The notes under the pieces were generated by a model that did no database searches, was not told the DNA's origin, and was given only the letters and a program-made list of their open reading frames with translations. The position numbers and the translations under genes were made by a program. A stretch of 64,000 bases of DNA from Pseudomonadota bacterium. GTDB lineage: Bacteria; Bdellovibrionota_C; UBA2361; SZUA-149; DAOLCO01. The stretch covers positions 124,001 to 188,000 of the forward strand of contig JAIYCX010000031.1 in assembly GCA_027487795.1 (NCBI GenBank), written 5' to 3'. Positions 46,193 to 54,416 of the stretch are shown here, in pieces. Position 1 is the stretch's first letter. Each line of letters opens with the position of its first letter.

Positions 46193-46304
46193 ATAGAGAA
46201 TAAATACAGCTACTTAAAAACCTCACAAGATCATTGCATAAAACACTAAAGAATCTATAAGAAGTTACCGACATCTTACCTTAGTAGGAAGAAACTTGGG
46301 GGAA

Positions 46305-46445
46305 ATGACGATGTTTGAAAATCTAGAAGAGCAACTAATTGAAGCAATAATATCAATTGAAGAACTAAGCTTCTTCATAGAGGAAATGAGTTCACTTCCT
46401 GAATCATTTAACTTAAGTTCTACTTCAAGAGAACTACAGAGCTAA
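46305..46445 (+). CDS. Small acidic ORF, 46 residues
   Basis: ATG at 46305 preceded by GGGGGA, a very strong ribosome binding site, followed by 46 codons to TAA at 46443. A second in-frame ATG lies at 46311. The product is acidic and amphipathic helical (FENLEEQLIEAIISIEEL, then FFIEEM) with no signal peptide. No family recognised. It sits alone in the 262-base gap between the helicase gene and the convergent DUF3108 gene. Confidence 0.5.
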   Translation: MTMFENLEEQLIEAIISIEELSFFIEEMSSLPESFNLSSTSRELQS

Positions 46446-46454
46446 TATAAAAAA

Positions 46455-47321
46455 TTACTTTTGAGCGAACTCAACTTTAGGTAATTTTTTATCAGTTCCA
46501 TACTCTACTTTCGTAAGAACAGAAGTAATACTACCCACCAATACTTCACTTTCTAATTTTAGAATATCTCGCTTAGAATCTTTTGATATCCAAATATAAC
46601 CTTCTCTAAATCTATTTTCACCAGCAGTATCTGTTAATTTTACTACCTTAGGTATAACTTTATATGCGTCTCTTTCAACGCCCATAATTTCTATCTTCTC
46701 TTCGTCTTTTACAACAAAAGTAATAATATAACGGTGCTTACCATTAAAAACATCAAATGAAGCACTACTGCCTGGTTTAATACTAATACTTCTTGCAAAG
46801 AAAGCAGCCGTTATTGGATCAAGGGTAAAATTATTCGATTTAAAAGTCTTTACTTCCTCAGTCTTTCCATTTTTCTCATAAACAGACTCAATTTGGCCAT
46901 CTGTTTTAAATTGAATAGTATAATTTTTAGCCTTATTATTTTCAATTTGTTTACTAACAAATTTAATTGGCTGAAAAGATTTGGCATCAAAACTACTTTC
47001 GCTTGAATGTCTTAACTTATAAAAGAGATCAATCACCTTTCCGCTTTTAGCAGAAGCTTTTACAAAAGTTGATGAAATTTTTTCATCATTTGAGACAGCG
47101 ACACTAGCCTCTCCAACTGTTAATCCTTCCCAGCTAACTTGATAAGTATAACTTGCCTCAGGTAAAGGAGTAATTTCTGGAGAATACTTTTCCGTTACTG
47201 GACTTACTGACCCTGGCTCTATATATTCTGCTTTTACAAATTCAGTGACAGAAAAATAACTTCCTAAACAAACGAAGGAAAAAATAATTAAAGACGTAAT
47301 ATTATTTAGTCTAAAATGCAC
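46455..47321 (-). CDS. DUF3108 periplasmic protein
   Basis: 288 residues with an N-terminal hydrophobic signal (SLIIFSFVCLGSYFSV, ~10-25). The mature part follows the DUF3108 pattern: YTYQVSWEGLTVGEASVAV (~59-77), FYKLRHSSESSFDAKSFQP, TLDPITAAFFARSI (~158) and the closing GYIWISKDSKRDILKLESEV (~248 on). Probably a periplasmic or outer-membrane-associated beta-rich protein; function unknown in the family. Monocistronic. Confidence 0.82.
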   Translation of the reverse strand: MHFRLNNITSLIIFSFVCLGSYFSVTEFVKAEYIEPGSVSPVTEKYSPEITPLPEASYTYQVSWEGLTVGEASVAVSNDEKISSTFVKASAKSGKVIDLFYKLRHSSESSFDAKSFQPIKFVSKQIENNKAKNYTIQFKTDGQIESVYEKNGKTEEVKTFKSNNFTLDPITAAFFARSISIKPGSSASFDVFNGKHRYIITFVVKDEEKIEIMGVERDAYKVIPKVVKLTDTAGENRFREGYIWISKDSKRDILKLESEVLVGSITSVLTKVEYGTDKKLPKVEFAQK

Positions 47322-47422
47322 TGTTGTAATTATAAGGGTAAATAAATTGTTATTTAATATTTCGAATACTAGCAGTTGTTATGACGTTTTAGAAAATTGT
47401 TTCATTTAAAGCACCTACTTAA

Positions 47423-48010
47423 TTGATAGAAAAAGAATCCCCACATTTAGCATCAATCTTAAAAAGAGAATTTGGTAATATTTCTAGAATGTTACAAGAT
47501 TCTTTTGATTTTTCCTTAACTCACGGCGGTGCTCTGGAACTTGGATTTTCAAGACCTGAGGGACAATCATTTAATCCTAGGCTAGCAAGAATACCAATAA
47601 TTGCATTTCAAGCTATAAAAACAATTTCAGAAAAAGATATGGCTAATTTAATAATTAGCCCTACTTTAAATATAGATCTCAATAAAAATTTAGAGACAAT
47701 TGCTAATTGTAGTCTAATAAATACAGACTGTCTCAAAGAGGTAGATGAAATACTAAATTATGTTAAATTTACATATATTATTAATGAAGTGAGCGACTTT
47801 GAAAAAACTAAACTAAACAATATTAGTATAATTGCAGCAAGCTCTTTATTCATTGACAGAATAAGACATGCACATCAAGTTGGAACAATTGAAGTGAATA
47901 ATTGCTTAAGCGAAGTATCATTTTATAACGAACTTGCTAATGATGTAGTACCTTCATTTTGTGGTATTATTAATAGTTGGAGTAATAAATTCAGTAGATT
48001 AAAGTCTTAA
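47423..48010 (+). CDS. Protein of unknown function
   Basis: 195 residues starting at TTG 47423. Soluble, mostly helical, with no signal peptide or membrane segment. A short recognisable feature is NPRLARIPIIAFQAIKTISEKDMANLII (middle of the first half). I do not recognise a family. The gene is followed after 11 bases by an acyltransferase gene, and the two may be co-transcribed. Confidence 0.7.
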   Translation: MIEKESPHLASILKREFGNISRMLQDSFDFSLTHGGALELGFSRPEGQSFNPRLARIPIIAFQAIKTISEKDMANLIISPTLNIDLNKNLETIANCSLINTDCLKEVDEILNYVKFTYIINEVSDFEKTKLNNISIIAASSLFIDRIRHAHQVGTIEVNNCLSEVSFYNELANDVVPSFCGIINSWSNKFSRLKS

Positions 48011-48021
48011 ATTAAAAAACA

Positions 48022-48780
48022 GTGCAAGAAATAAGAAAACTTCCAGCTCCAAAGTTATTAGAATATATACTTTTTCCTATATTCATTTTTTGCTTTTTTC
48101 TTACACTTTGCGTCTTTGATATCATTCAAAGAATATCATCGTTATTTGGACAAAATGTAATTGATAAAGCTGCACTATATTTTAATAAATCCATTCTTAA
48201 CTGCCTTAAAATCCTAGGTACAAAAATTGAATTTAAAACAAAAGATGAATTACCTAATACAGGTCCATGCATCATTGTTTCTAACCATCAATCCATGTTT
48301 GATATACCGCTAATTCACTGCATGTTTCAGTCTGTAAGACCAAGATTTATTTCCAAAAAAGAACTGGCTCGCTATATTCCTGGTGTTTCAATTTGTCTAA
48401 AACTATCCAGAGCTGCAATTATTGATAGATCAGATGCAAATCAAGCCATCTCTGAAATCAATAAATTTTGTAGTTTTCTTAAACAAAATAAATTTTCTGG
48501 TGTCATCTTTCCAGAAGGTACTAGAGCTAAAGATGGTGTTTTAAAAGCATTTAAAAAAAGAGGGCTAGAAACATTACTTAAAGAAACAGCTCCTTGCTAC
48601 GTAATTCCAGTAGCAATACAGAACTCATGGAAGTTTCAATATCGAAAATTTGGGCCTATCCCTGTTGGAATAGAACTAGTTATCATCTCAGGAAAGCCGA
48701 TATTCGTACAAGAAGATACTACAGACCGAAGTCTAAGCTCTAAAATTGAGGATGAAATCAAAAAATTATTAACTAATTAA
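48022..48780 (+). CDS. plsC: 1-acyl-sn-glycerol-3-phosphate acyltransferase
   Basis: 252 residues starting at GTG 48022. N-terminal membrane segment (~15-35). PlsC acyltransferase motifs: catalytic NHQSMFDIP (~90; HX4D), RFISKKELARYIPGVSICL (~112), VIFPEGTRAKDG (~159-170) and VIPVAIQNSW (~193). It acylates lysophosphatidic acid to phosphatidic acid at the inner membrane. Related acyltransferases of other lipids cannot be excluded. Confidence 0.88.
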   Translation: MQEIRKLPAPKLLEYILFPIFIFCFFLTLCVFDIIQRISSLFGQNVIDKAALYFNKSILNCLKILGTKIEFKTKDELPNTGPCIIVSNHQSMFDIPLIHCMFQSVRPRFISKKELARYIPGVSICLKLSRAAIIDRSDANQAISEINKFCSFLKQNKFSGVIFPEGTRAKDGVLKAFKKRGLETLLKETAPCYVIPVAIQNSWKFQYRKFGPIPVGIELVIISGKPIFVQEDTTDRSLSSKIEDEIKKLLTN

Positions 48781-48840
48781 TTGCTATTCCAAATTCAGAG
48801 TAATATTATATCCACAGTTATAACTTTCTATCTAAAGATT

Positions 48841-49263
48841 ATGAATAAAAAAACTTGGGCCCTAATTTCTAGTTCTTTAATATTTGCCTCTTGTTCAACT
48901 GGTCCTTCTAGACCAATATTCTTTCCGAATGATCACTACCGCCAAGTAGGATCTTTTCAAGCAGAATCAGATACTACTCAATGTATGGCAATGGCCGATG
49001 AGTACGTTCAAGATCCATCAGGCTGGGCTAAAGCTGGAAAGTCTGCTCTAGGTGGGGCAGCAGTTGGAGCTGGAGTTGGAGCAATTGGTGGAGTAATCAC
49101 TAAAGGAGCAGTAGGAAGAACGACAGCAGCAGGTGCAGCGATAGGTGGGCTTTTAGGAGCAGCAAGTGCACTTAGTGAAGTTAATGAAAAAAGTGCAACT
49201 TGGAAGCAGTTTGTAGATGCTTGCCTAAGAGAAAAGGGTTATGAACCAGCTGGCTGGAAGTAA
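48841..49263 (+). CDS. Glycine-zipper lipoprotein
   Basis: ATG at 48841 gives 140 residues with a lipoprotein signal (LIFASC, Cys ~18); the longer upstream frame lacks sense. The centre is a glycine-zipper stretch (GGAAVGAGVGAIGGVITKG..., ~70-110) of the kind seen in outer-membrane Gly-zipper lipoproteins. The ending YEPAGWK resembles the conserved tail of these proteins (cysteine pair C ~46 / C ~130). Function is probably envelope-related. Its end overlaps the next gene's start by 23 bases. Confidence 0.82.
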   Translation: MNKKTWALISSSLIFASCSTGPSRPIFFPNDHYRQVGSFQAESDTTQCMAMADEYVQDPSGWAKAGKSALGGAAVGAGVGAIGGVITKGAVGRTTAAGAAIGGLLGAASALSEVNEKSATWKQFVDACLREKGYEPAGWK

Positions 49264-50572
49264 TTCACAATTAGATACTCAATCTAAGGCACTAAAATTA
49301 AATTTAGATCCTAGGATATACGGTACCTTCGCGGAAATAGGCGCGGGACAAGAGATTGCCGGCTGGTTTTTCCGCGTAGGTGGGGCTTCTGGTACGGTTG
49401 CTAAAAGCATGTCAGCTTATGACATGAAAGTTAGTGATGATATCTATGGTAAAACCACTAGATATGTATCAGAAGAAAGACTTAAGTCCATGTTAGAGTA
49501 TGAATATAAACTACTAAATGACAGACTAGGCGAATCAGAAGGAACTCAAAGAACTTTTTTCGCTCTAGCAAATACTATTTCAGCAAGAAACTATGCAGGA
49601 ACTAACGAATGCCACGGCTGGATGGGTATACGTTTTCAAACAGAATCCTTAAGAGAACCAAATGACATACTACTGCACGTAAATCTCTTAGACCCCGACA
49701 ACCTTCTTCAACAAAAAGCAATAGGCACGCTCGGAGTTAATCTCATTTACTCTGCTTACCATAATAATAACTCCATTGAAGATTTTCTGACTTCATTAAT
49801 GGATGGATTAACATCAGAGAGAATAGAAATTGATGTTGTTAGATTTCTCGGTAAAAAATTCTCCGATAGAGACGATCACCTCTCCGGAGCAATGCTAGTT
49901 CATAGCGGATTAGCAAAAGCTGTTATTTTCTCACCGGATGGCAAATTGATTCAACCATCTTCTTTAATTAGAAAAAAAGCTGCATTAATTGAAAGAGGTG
50001 CTTTTAGAGCTATAAATGAGCTAAAAGCAGAGACCCTTGAAAGAGCCAAAAAAGTATTTTCTGAAGATAGTCATGAAAATGATTTCAACTTCATAACTGA
50101 ATTTTCTATGTGCTCAATAAATCAGGAGAAGAAAACGACTCCAAGCGAAGCGATTCAAGTAATAAATTCTCTTACTGGAAGAAATAGCTATATCATGATT
50201 AGCTCATTTTCATGGTTCTATAGTTTATCACATTATATGAGAAGATACACCAATGAGCCTCTCTCCTTTATGATGGGTATAAGTACTGCTATTAGACTAC
50301 TTGATGAAAGTAGTTACGATGAAGAGTCCGGAGAACTTCTAGAGGCAATAGGTAAGTTATTATCTATAGGTGTAAAGATATTAAGCTATCAAATGGATTT
50401 AGATGCAGTCCTAAATTATTTAAAAATTAAAGATCTTTCAGAAATTAATTGGACCTATTTAGAAAATAATTCAAGTAGCAAATCTATTTCTTTAAAATCA
50501 ATAATTCCAAACAGTAATAAAGCACACTTATATAACTATTTAATATCAAGTGGATATTTAAAAGAAGTTTAA
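49241..50572 (+). CDS. Conserved protein of unknown function next to nadA
   Basis: 443 residues. The N-terminal part LDPRIYGTFAEIGAGQEIAGWFFRVGGASGT... (~22 on) is a pattern I recall from a widespread conserved family whose published labels vary and are unreliable, so I assign no function. Further features: SAYDMKVSDDIYG, GHGWMGIRFQTE-like CHGWMGIRFQTES (~125), NLLDPDNLLQQKAIGTLGVNLIY. No signal peptide. It precedes nadA by seven bases, so a link to NAD metabolism is suggested by position only. Confidence 0.75.
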   Translation: MNQLAGSNSQLDTQSKALKLNLDPRIYGTFAEIGAGQEIAGWFFRVGGASGTVAKSMSAYDMKVSDDIYGKTTRYVSEERLKSMLEYEYKLLNDRLGESEGTQRTFFALANTISARNYAGTNECHGWMGIRFQTESLREPNDILLHVNLLDPDNLLQQKAIGTLGVNLIYSAYHNNNSIEDFLTSLMDGLTSERIEIDVVRFLGKKFSDRDDHLSGAMLVHSGLAKAVIFSPDGKLIQPSSLIRKKAALIERGAFRAINELKAETLERAKKVFSEDSHENDFNFITEFSMCSINQEKKTTPSEAIQVINSLTGRNSYIMISSFSWFYSLSHYMRRYTNEPLSFMMGISTAIRLLDESSYDEESGELLEAIGKLLSIGVKILSYQMDLDAVLNYLKIKDLSEINWTYLENNSSSKSISLKSIIPNSNKAHLYNYLISSGYLKEV

Positions 50573-50579
50573 ATTTTCT

Positions 50580-51512
50580 ATGAATAAAGAACAGATCATT
50601 GAAGAAATAAACTCTCTAAAAAAAGTTAAGAATGCAAGTATCCTTGCTCATTTTTACCAAGATGGTGATATTCAAGATATTGCAGATTTAGTAGCAGATA
50701 GTCTGGGCTTAGCTCAGGCTGGAAAAAATTCCACTGCTAATATTCTGCTTATTGCTGGTGTTCATTTTATGGGAGAAACAGCAAAAATATTATCTCCTGA
50801 AAAAACTGTTTTAGTACCAGATTTAAAAGCAGGATGTTCACTAGCTGATAATTGTCCTGCTGATAAATTTTCTGATTTTATCTCCAAGTACCCTGATCAC
50901 GAAGTAGTAACTTATGTAAATTGCTCAGCAGCTGTTAAAGCGCTAAGCACAGTGCTTTGTACATCTTCTAATGCTGTAAAAATTATAAATTCAATTACAA
51001 AAGATAAGCCAATAATATTTGCTCCCGATAAACATTTAGGAAATTACCTAAAACGTATCACGGGACGCGAAATGATCATATGGGACGGAGCTTGCATGGT
51101 GCATGAAGCATTTGAAGCAAGAACGATAATTGACTTAAAAAGAAAACATCCAGAGGCAATTGTTTTAGCCCATCCAGAGTGTCCAGAAGTTGTCTTAGAT
51201 CTAGCTGATCATATTGGGTCTACAAGTTCACTACTAAATTATTCTATTAAATCAGATGCAGAGTCTTATATAGTTGTAACTGAATCTGGCATAATACATC
51301 AGATGGAGAAAAGTTCTCCAAATAAAAAGTTTATTCCTGTTTCAAACGATAAAAACTGCAACTGTGCGGAATGTCCTTATATGAGACTTAATACTCTAGA
51401 AAAAATTAGAGATGCGCTACGATTTGAGGAACCAAAAATAGAAATTCCAGAAGAAATTAGAGTCAAAGCAGTAAAACCTCTTGAAAGAATGCTTGAAATT
51501 AGTGCTTCCTAA
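50580..51512 (+). CDS. nadA: Quinolinate synthase
   Basis: 310 residues. Conserved: ILAHFYQDGDIQDIADLVADSL (~20-41), GVHFMGETAKILSPEKTVLVPD (~61-82), AGCSLADNC (~85), VNCSAAVKALSTVLCTSSNA, HPECPEV (~197) and CNCAECPYM (~260), which supply the [4Fe-4S]-binding cysteines. It condenses iminoaspartate with dihydroxyacetone phosphate in de novo NAD synthesis. nadB and nadC are not in the window. A cysteine desulfurase gene follows after six bases. Confidence 0.97.
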   Translation: MNKEQIIEEINSLKKVKNASILAHFYQDGDIQDIADLVADSLGLAQAGKNSTANILLIAGVHFMGETAKILSPEKTVLVPDLKAGCSLADNCPADKFSDFISKYPDHEVVTYVNCSAAVKALSTVLCTSSNAVKIINSITKDKPIIFAPDKHLGNYLKRITGREMIIWDGACMVHEAFEARTIIDLKRKHPEAIVLAHPECPEVVLDLADHIGSTSSLLNYSIKSDAESYIVVTESGIIHQMEKSSPNKKFIPVSNDKNCNCAECPYMRLNTLEKIRDALRFEEPKIEIPEEIRVKAVKPLERMLEISAS

Positions 51513-51518
51513 AAGCAA

Positions 51519-52682
51519 ATGAATAACACCATCTTTTTAGATAATAATTCTACAACACCACTAGATCCAGAAATTAGAGCAAAGTACATAGAAGCACTCG
51601 ATGCTTGCCTTGGAAACCCCGCATCTAACCACACCGCCGGATGGCTTTCAAAAAGCTATTTAGAAGAAGGCAGAGAAAAAATTGCAGACTCTCTCAATAC
51701 GTCACCAGAATGTATTGTATTCACCTCTGGAGCTACTGAGGCCAATAATATTGTTATACTAGGCTACGCTAATCAAAATTCACAATGTAGATTTATCACA
51801 AGTAAAATTGAGCACAGTAGCATACTAGAGCCATTATATTATATAAAAAGCACTCAAGGTCTAGAAGTAAACTTACTAGAAGTAGATGAAATAGGCCTAA
51901 TCAAGATAAATGAAAATATATTAAATCATGATTCCCAAACCCTAATATCTATTCAACATTCAAATAACGAGATAGGAACGATACAAGATCTCAATAAATT
52001 AAAATCTCTGATTACTAGTAAAAAGTACTTAATACACTCAGATATTTCACAATCATTTGGCAAATTACCCTGCTCTTTTAATGATATTGATGCAGATATT
52101 TTAACAATTTCCGGACATAAAAATCATGCTCCTCTAGGAATCGGTGCAATAGCTTTTAGATCTAAAAATATTCTTAATAATTTTCAGTCTATTTTTAAAG
52201 GCGGAAATCACGAATTTAATCTTAGGCCGGGGACTCAACTAGCAGCACTGGCATACGCATTTGGAAATGCAACTGAAAAAAGTGTCTCTAGTCTAAAAGA
52301 AAGTCATGAATACATATCAGAACTCACAAACAAACTTTATGCAAATTTAATTAATAATATATCTGGAACTATATTATTAGGCCCAGCTATCAATGACAGA
52401 CTTCCTGGAAATCTTAACTTAGCATTCCCTAAAATAGATGCTAAAACTTTAGTATCTAAAATATCTTCTAAAGTTTGCTGCTCAACAGGATCTGCTTGCT
52501 TAAGTACAAGTGGTAAAAACTCTCATGTGCTGGAGTCACTTCCCATAAGTGAAGAAGTAAAATCAAGTGCCATTAGATTTGGGGTAAGTAAATTTAATAC
52601 TAGTGAAGAAATTAATAAGGCAGTTAAAATCATTACTAATAAGTATGCCGAGCTAATACAAAAAGGAGAGCTCTTACTTTAG
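51519..52682 (+). CDS. Cysteine desulfurase (IscS/NifS-like)
   Basis: 387 residues. PLP enzyme of the aminotransferase class V family: FLDNNSTTPLDPEI (~5-18), GNPASNHTAGW (~33), FTSGATEANN (~69-78), HSDISQSFGK (~175), PLP-Lys in ISGHKNHAPLGIGA (~204), and the catalytic Cys loop CCSTGSACLS (~321-330). It mobilises sulfur from cysteine for Fe-S clusters. Directly behind nadA, so it may serve the NadA cluster, as in known nadA-nifS pairs. Its last codons form the left arm of a terminator. Confidence 0.92.
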   Translation: MNNTIFLDNNSTTPLDPEIRAKYIEALDACLGNPASNHTAGWLSKSYLEEGREKIADSLNTSPECIVFTSGATEANNIVILGYANQNSQCRFITSKIEHSSILEPLYYIKSTQGLEVNLLEVDEIGLIKINENILNHDSQTLISIQHSNNEIGTIQDLNKLKSLITSKKYLIHSDISQSFGKLPCSFNDIDADILTISGHKNHAPLGIGAIAFRSKNILNNFQSIFKGGNHEFNLRPGTQLAALAYAFGNATEKSVSSLKESHEYISELTNKLYANLINNISGTILLGPAINDRLPGNLNLAFPKIDAKTLVSKISSKVCCSTGSACLSTSGKNSHVLESLPISEEVKSSAIRFGVSKFNTSEEINKAVKIITNKYAELIQKGELLL

Positions 52683-52691
52683 CTCTCCTTT
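52662..52691 (+). terminator. Intrinsic terminator after the cysteine desulfurase gene
   Basis: AAAGGAGAGCT (52662-52672) pairs perfectly with AGCTCTCCTTT (52681-52691), overlapping the stop codon. A short T-run closes it. Confidence 0.75.
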
Positions 52692-52747
52692 GTTAAACCT
52701 TTTTAAAGCATATTGACTATGGTCTACAACTTGGGAATATTAGCTTT

Positions 52748-53257
52748 TCACGAACGTCTAAAAACTATCCTTTCAGATTTTTGCCCTCCCGTTTCGGCAA
52801 AGACTGTTCCAATTTTTCCCATTTTCAAATGGTTAGCAATACGATACATAGGCGTATTTTGTACGTGCGTTCTGAATAAGAATCCCCTTGAATGAGTCAT
52901 ACAATCAAGAATTCTCATCATCGACAATCCTACATTTTGTCTTCGTACCTTTTGACTAACGACAATATCAGAAATATAAAAATCATTCTTACTCGCACCT
53001 AAGGATATCAAGTCGGCATTATCTTTATAACTTGATAACAACATTCCAAATGCAAATCCAACAACATTAGATTCCTTATCTAGCGTAATCAAATATGTAC
53101 TATTTGCGAGCAGGCCTCTTAGATAATCTTCAGCATCCGTGTCTATCCATGTTTCGCACCATGGGTAACAGCTAAAGCCTTCACAGTAGATATCAACCAT
53201 TTGCAGCAAATTACAATAAGGAACTTCTAAACCTATATTATAGCCCCAATTGATCAT
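52748..53257 (-). CDS. GNAT family N-acetyltransferase
   Basis: 169 residues. The GNAT core is visible in FYISDIVVSQKVRRQNVGLSMMRIL (~94-118), with the acetyl-CoA motif Q/R-x-x-G variant RRQNVG; upstream VVGFAFGM (~64) fits beta4. Acetyl acceptor unknown. Several cysteines (CEGFSCYPWCETW) in the N-terminal part are unusual for the family. A 29-base perfect palindrome lies 36 bases upstream of its start codon. Confidence 0.7.
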   Translation of the reverse strand: MINWGYNIGLEVPYCNLLQMVDIYCEGFSCYPWCETWIDTDAEDYLRGLLANSTYLITLDKESNVVGFAFGMLLSSYKDNADLISLGASKNDFYISDIVVSQKVRRQNVGLSMMRILDCMTHSRGFLFRTHVQNTPMYRIANHLKMGKIGTVFAETGGQKSERIVFRRS

Positions 53258-53292
53258 AGTTCTTCTCCTCCTAAAAAACCTTGAAACAAAAA

Positions 53293-53321
53293 CATTCGAT
53301 CTGATATTATCAGATCGAATG
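53293..53321. promoter_or_regulatory. Perfect 29-base palindrome upstream of the GNAT gene
   Basis: CATTCGATCTGATA (53293-53306) and TATCAGATCGAATG (53308-53321) mirror each other exactly around one central T. Lying 36 bases upstream of the minus-strand GNAT start, it may be an operator for a dimeric regulator; it has no T-tract, making a terminator less likely. Confidence 0.6.
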
Positions 53322-53512
53322 GCACAGGACTAAACCAATGCCTTCTACTCGTCTACCCAATTAAATTTTGTTAAGTTTAAAGTCTACGGCAGTTTGCCAA
53401 GACAATAGAAGAAATTACAAGCCTTGATGGCTTAGATGAAGATGTATTTTTGAAATAGAGATACTCATATTACTAATTTATAATACGAATAAAATTAAAG
53501 TCAACTAAAAAA

Positions 53513-54409
53513 TTAACTCAATACTTCTTTGAGATAATAATCCGGCATCTTATAAGGATTTAGTTCAATATGTAATTTGGCTCGTTTAACTGTTTTTTCA
53601 TCACTTTGAAGTGCTTCTTTTAAAAATTCTGGGGACTTCAATAAAAAAGCTCTCATAGAACCTTCAGGATCATTTCTATAAGCACTAACTAACTTACTTT
53701 GCTCTTCATTTAAGTAACCTAGTTGCTCTCCTAATTTAAAAAAATCATCATTTATTTCTGCTAAGTTAATAACTTCCGTTACTCCAGATGAAGTTAAATT
53801 ATGAACCCCACCTTGAAGACGATCTACACAATTAATAGACAAGTCTATATTCAAATCTAAATTTCGTAACGCCGGAATCCATTTAGTTAAATAACTAGAG
53901 CCTACTGTTAATAAATCTGCAACATGAATAACTTTGTGACTGTCGTTAAAATTATCGGAAGTTAAAACATTTCCAGCTTCATTTAAAATACTTTTATCGT
54001 TAAATAAATAAAGATGTTTGATGCGAAGTTTTTTTGCTAAGGGAACTGAAAATAACCAGTCCCTTCTTTGTCCGCCTGATATTATGAGATTAGAACTATT
54101 TTTTTTATCGTTCAAAATCCCATAATTTTCATTTATTATTGAAGCCATCTCATCAATAACTAATTTATAGCTTTCACTTTTAGAGAGAATACTATCTAAA
54201 AGAGGTGGTAACTCCTTAACTATCAGCGATGGCCTTTTAGCTCTTTCGTCTAAAAAACTTAATACCCTCTCAGCATTTTTTTGTCCGCCGCAAATGAAAT
54301 GGGTATTTACATAAAAAGGACAAAGCAATCCTGATGTAAAAAAATAAGGCTTTTCTGCCGGTGAGAAAGTTAAGGCACCACTCTCAAATAAAAGTGATTT
54401 ATCAAACAT
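53513..54409 (-). CDS. Orotate phosphoribosyltransferase-like protein
   Basis: 298 residues. FESGALTFSPAEKPYFFTSGLLCPFYVNTHF (first ~45 residues) and the phosphoribosyltransferase-like strand-loop HVADLLTVGSSY (~165-176) suggest a type I PRTase resembling OPRT; LIISGGQRRDWLFSVPLAKKL (~110) may be the flexible loop region. The usual two acidic residues before the PRPP loop are reduced to Ala-Asp. Substrate not proven. The C-terminal ~90 residues extend beyond a typical OPRT. fumC is seven bases upstream. Confidence 0.6.
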   Translation of the reverse strand: MFDKSLLFESGALTFSPAEKPYFFTSGLLCPFYVNTHFICGGQKNAERVLSFLDERAKRPSLIVKELPPLLDSILSKSESYKLVIDEMASIINENYGILNDKKNSSNLIISGGQRRDWLFSVPLAKKLRIKHLYLFNDKSILNEAGNVLTSDNFNDSHKVIHVADLLTVGSSYLTKWIPALRNLDLNIDLSINCVDRLQGGVHNLTSSGVTEVINLAEINDDFFKLGEQLGYLNEEQSKLVSAYRNDPEGSMRAFLLKSPEFLKEALQSDEKTVKRAKLHIELNPYKMPDYYLKEVLS

Positions 54410-54416
54410 AGGCCTA

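Noticed and set aside
52713..52895. 60-residue plus-strand ORF
   Set aside because: Antisense to the GNAT gene end and without recognisable features.
53381..53458. Open stretch without a start, ending ITSLDGLDEDVFLK and stop
   Set aside because: About 25 codons following a stop with no start codon or ribosome binding site. It may be a gene remnant, but nothing supports calling it.
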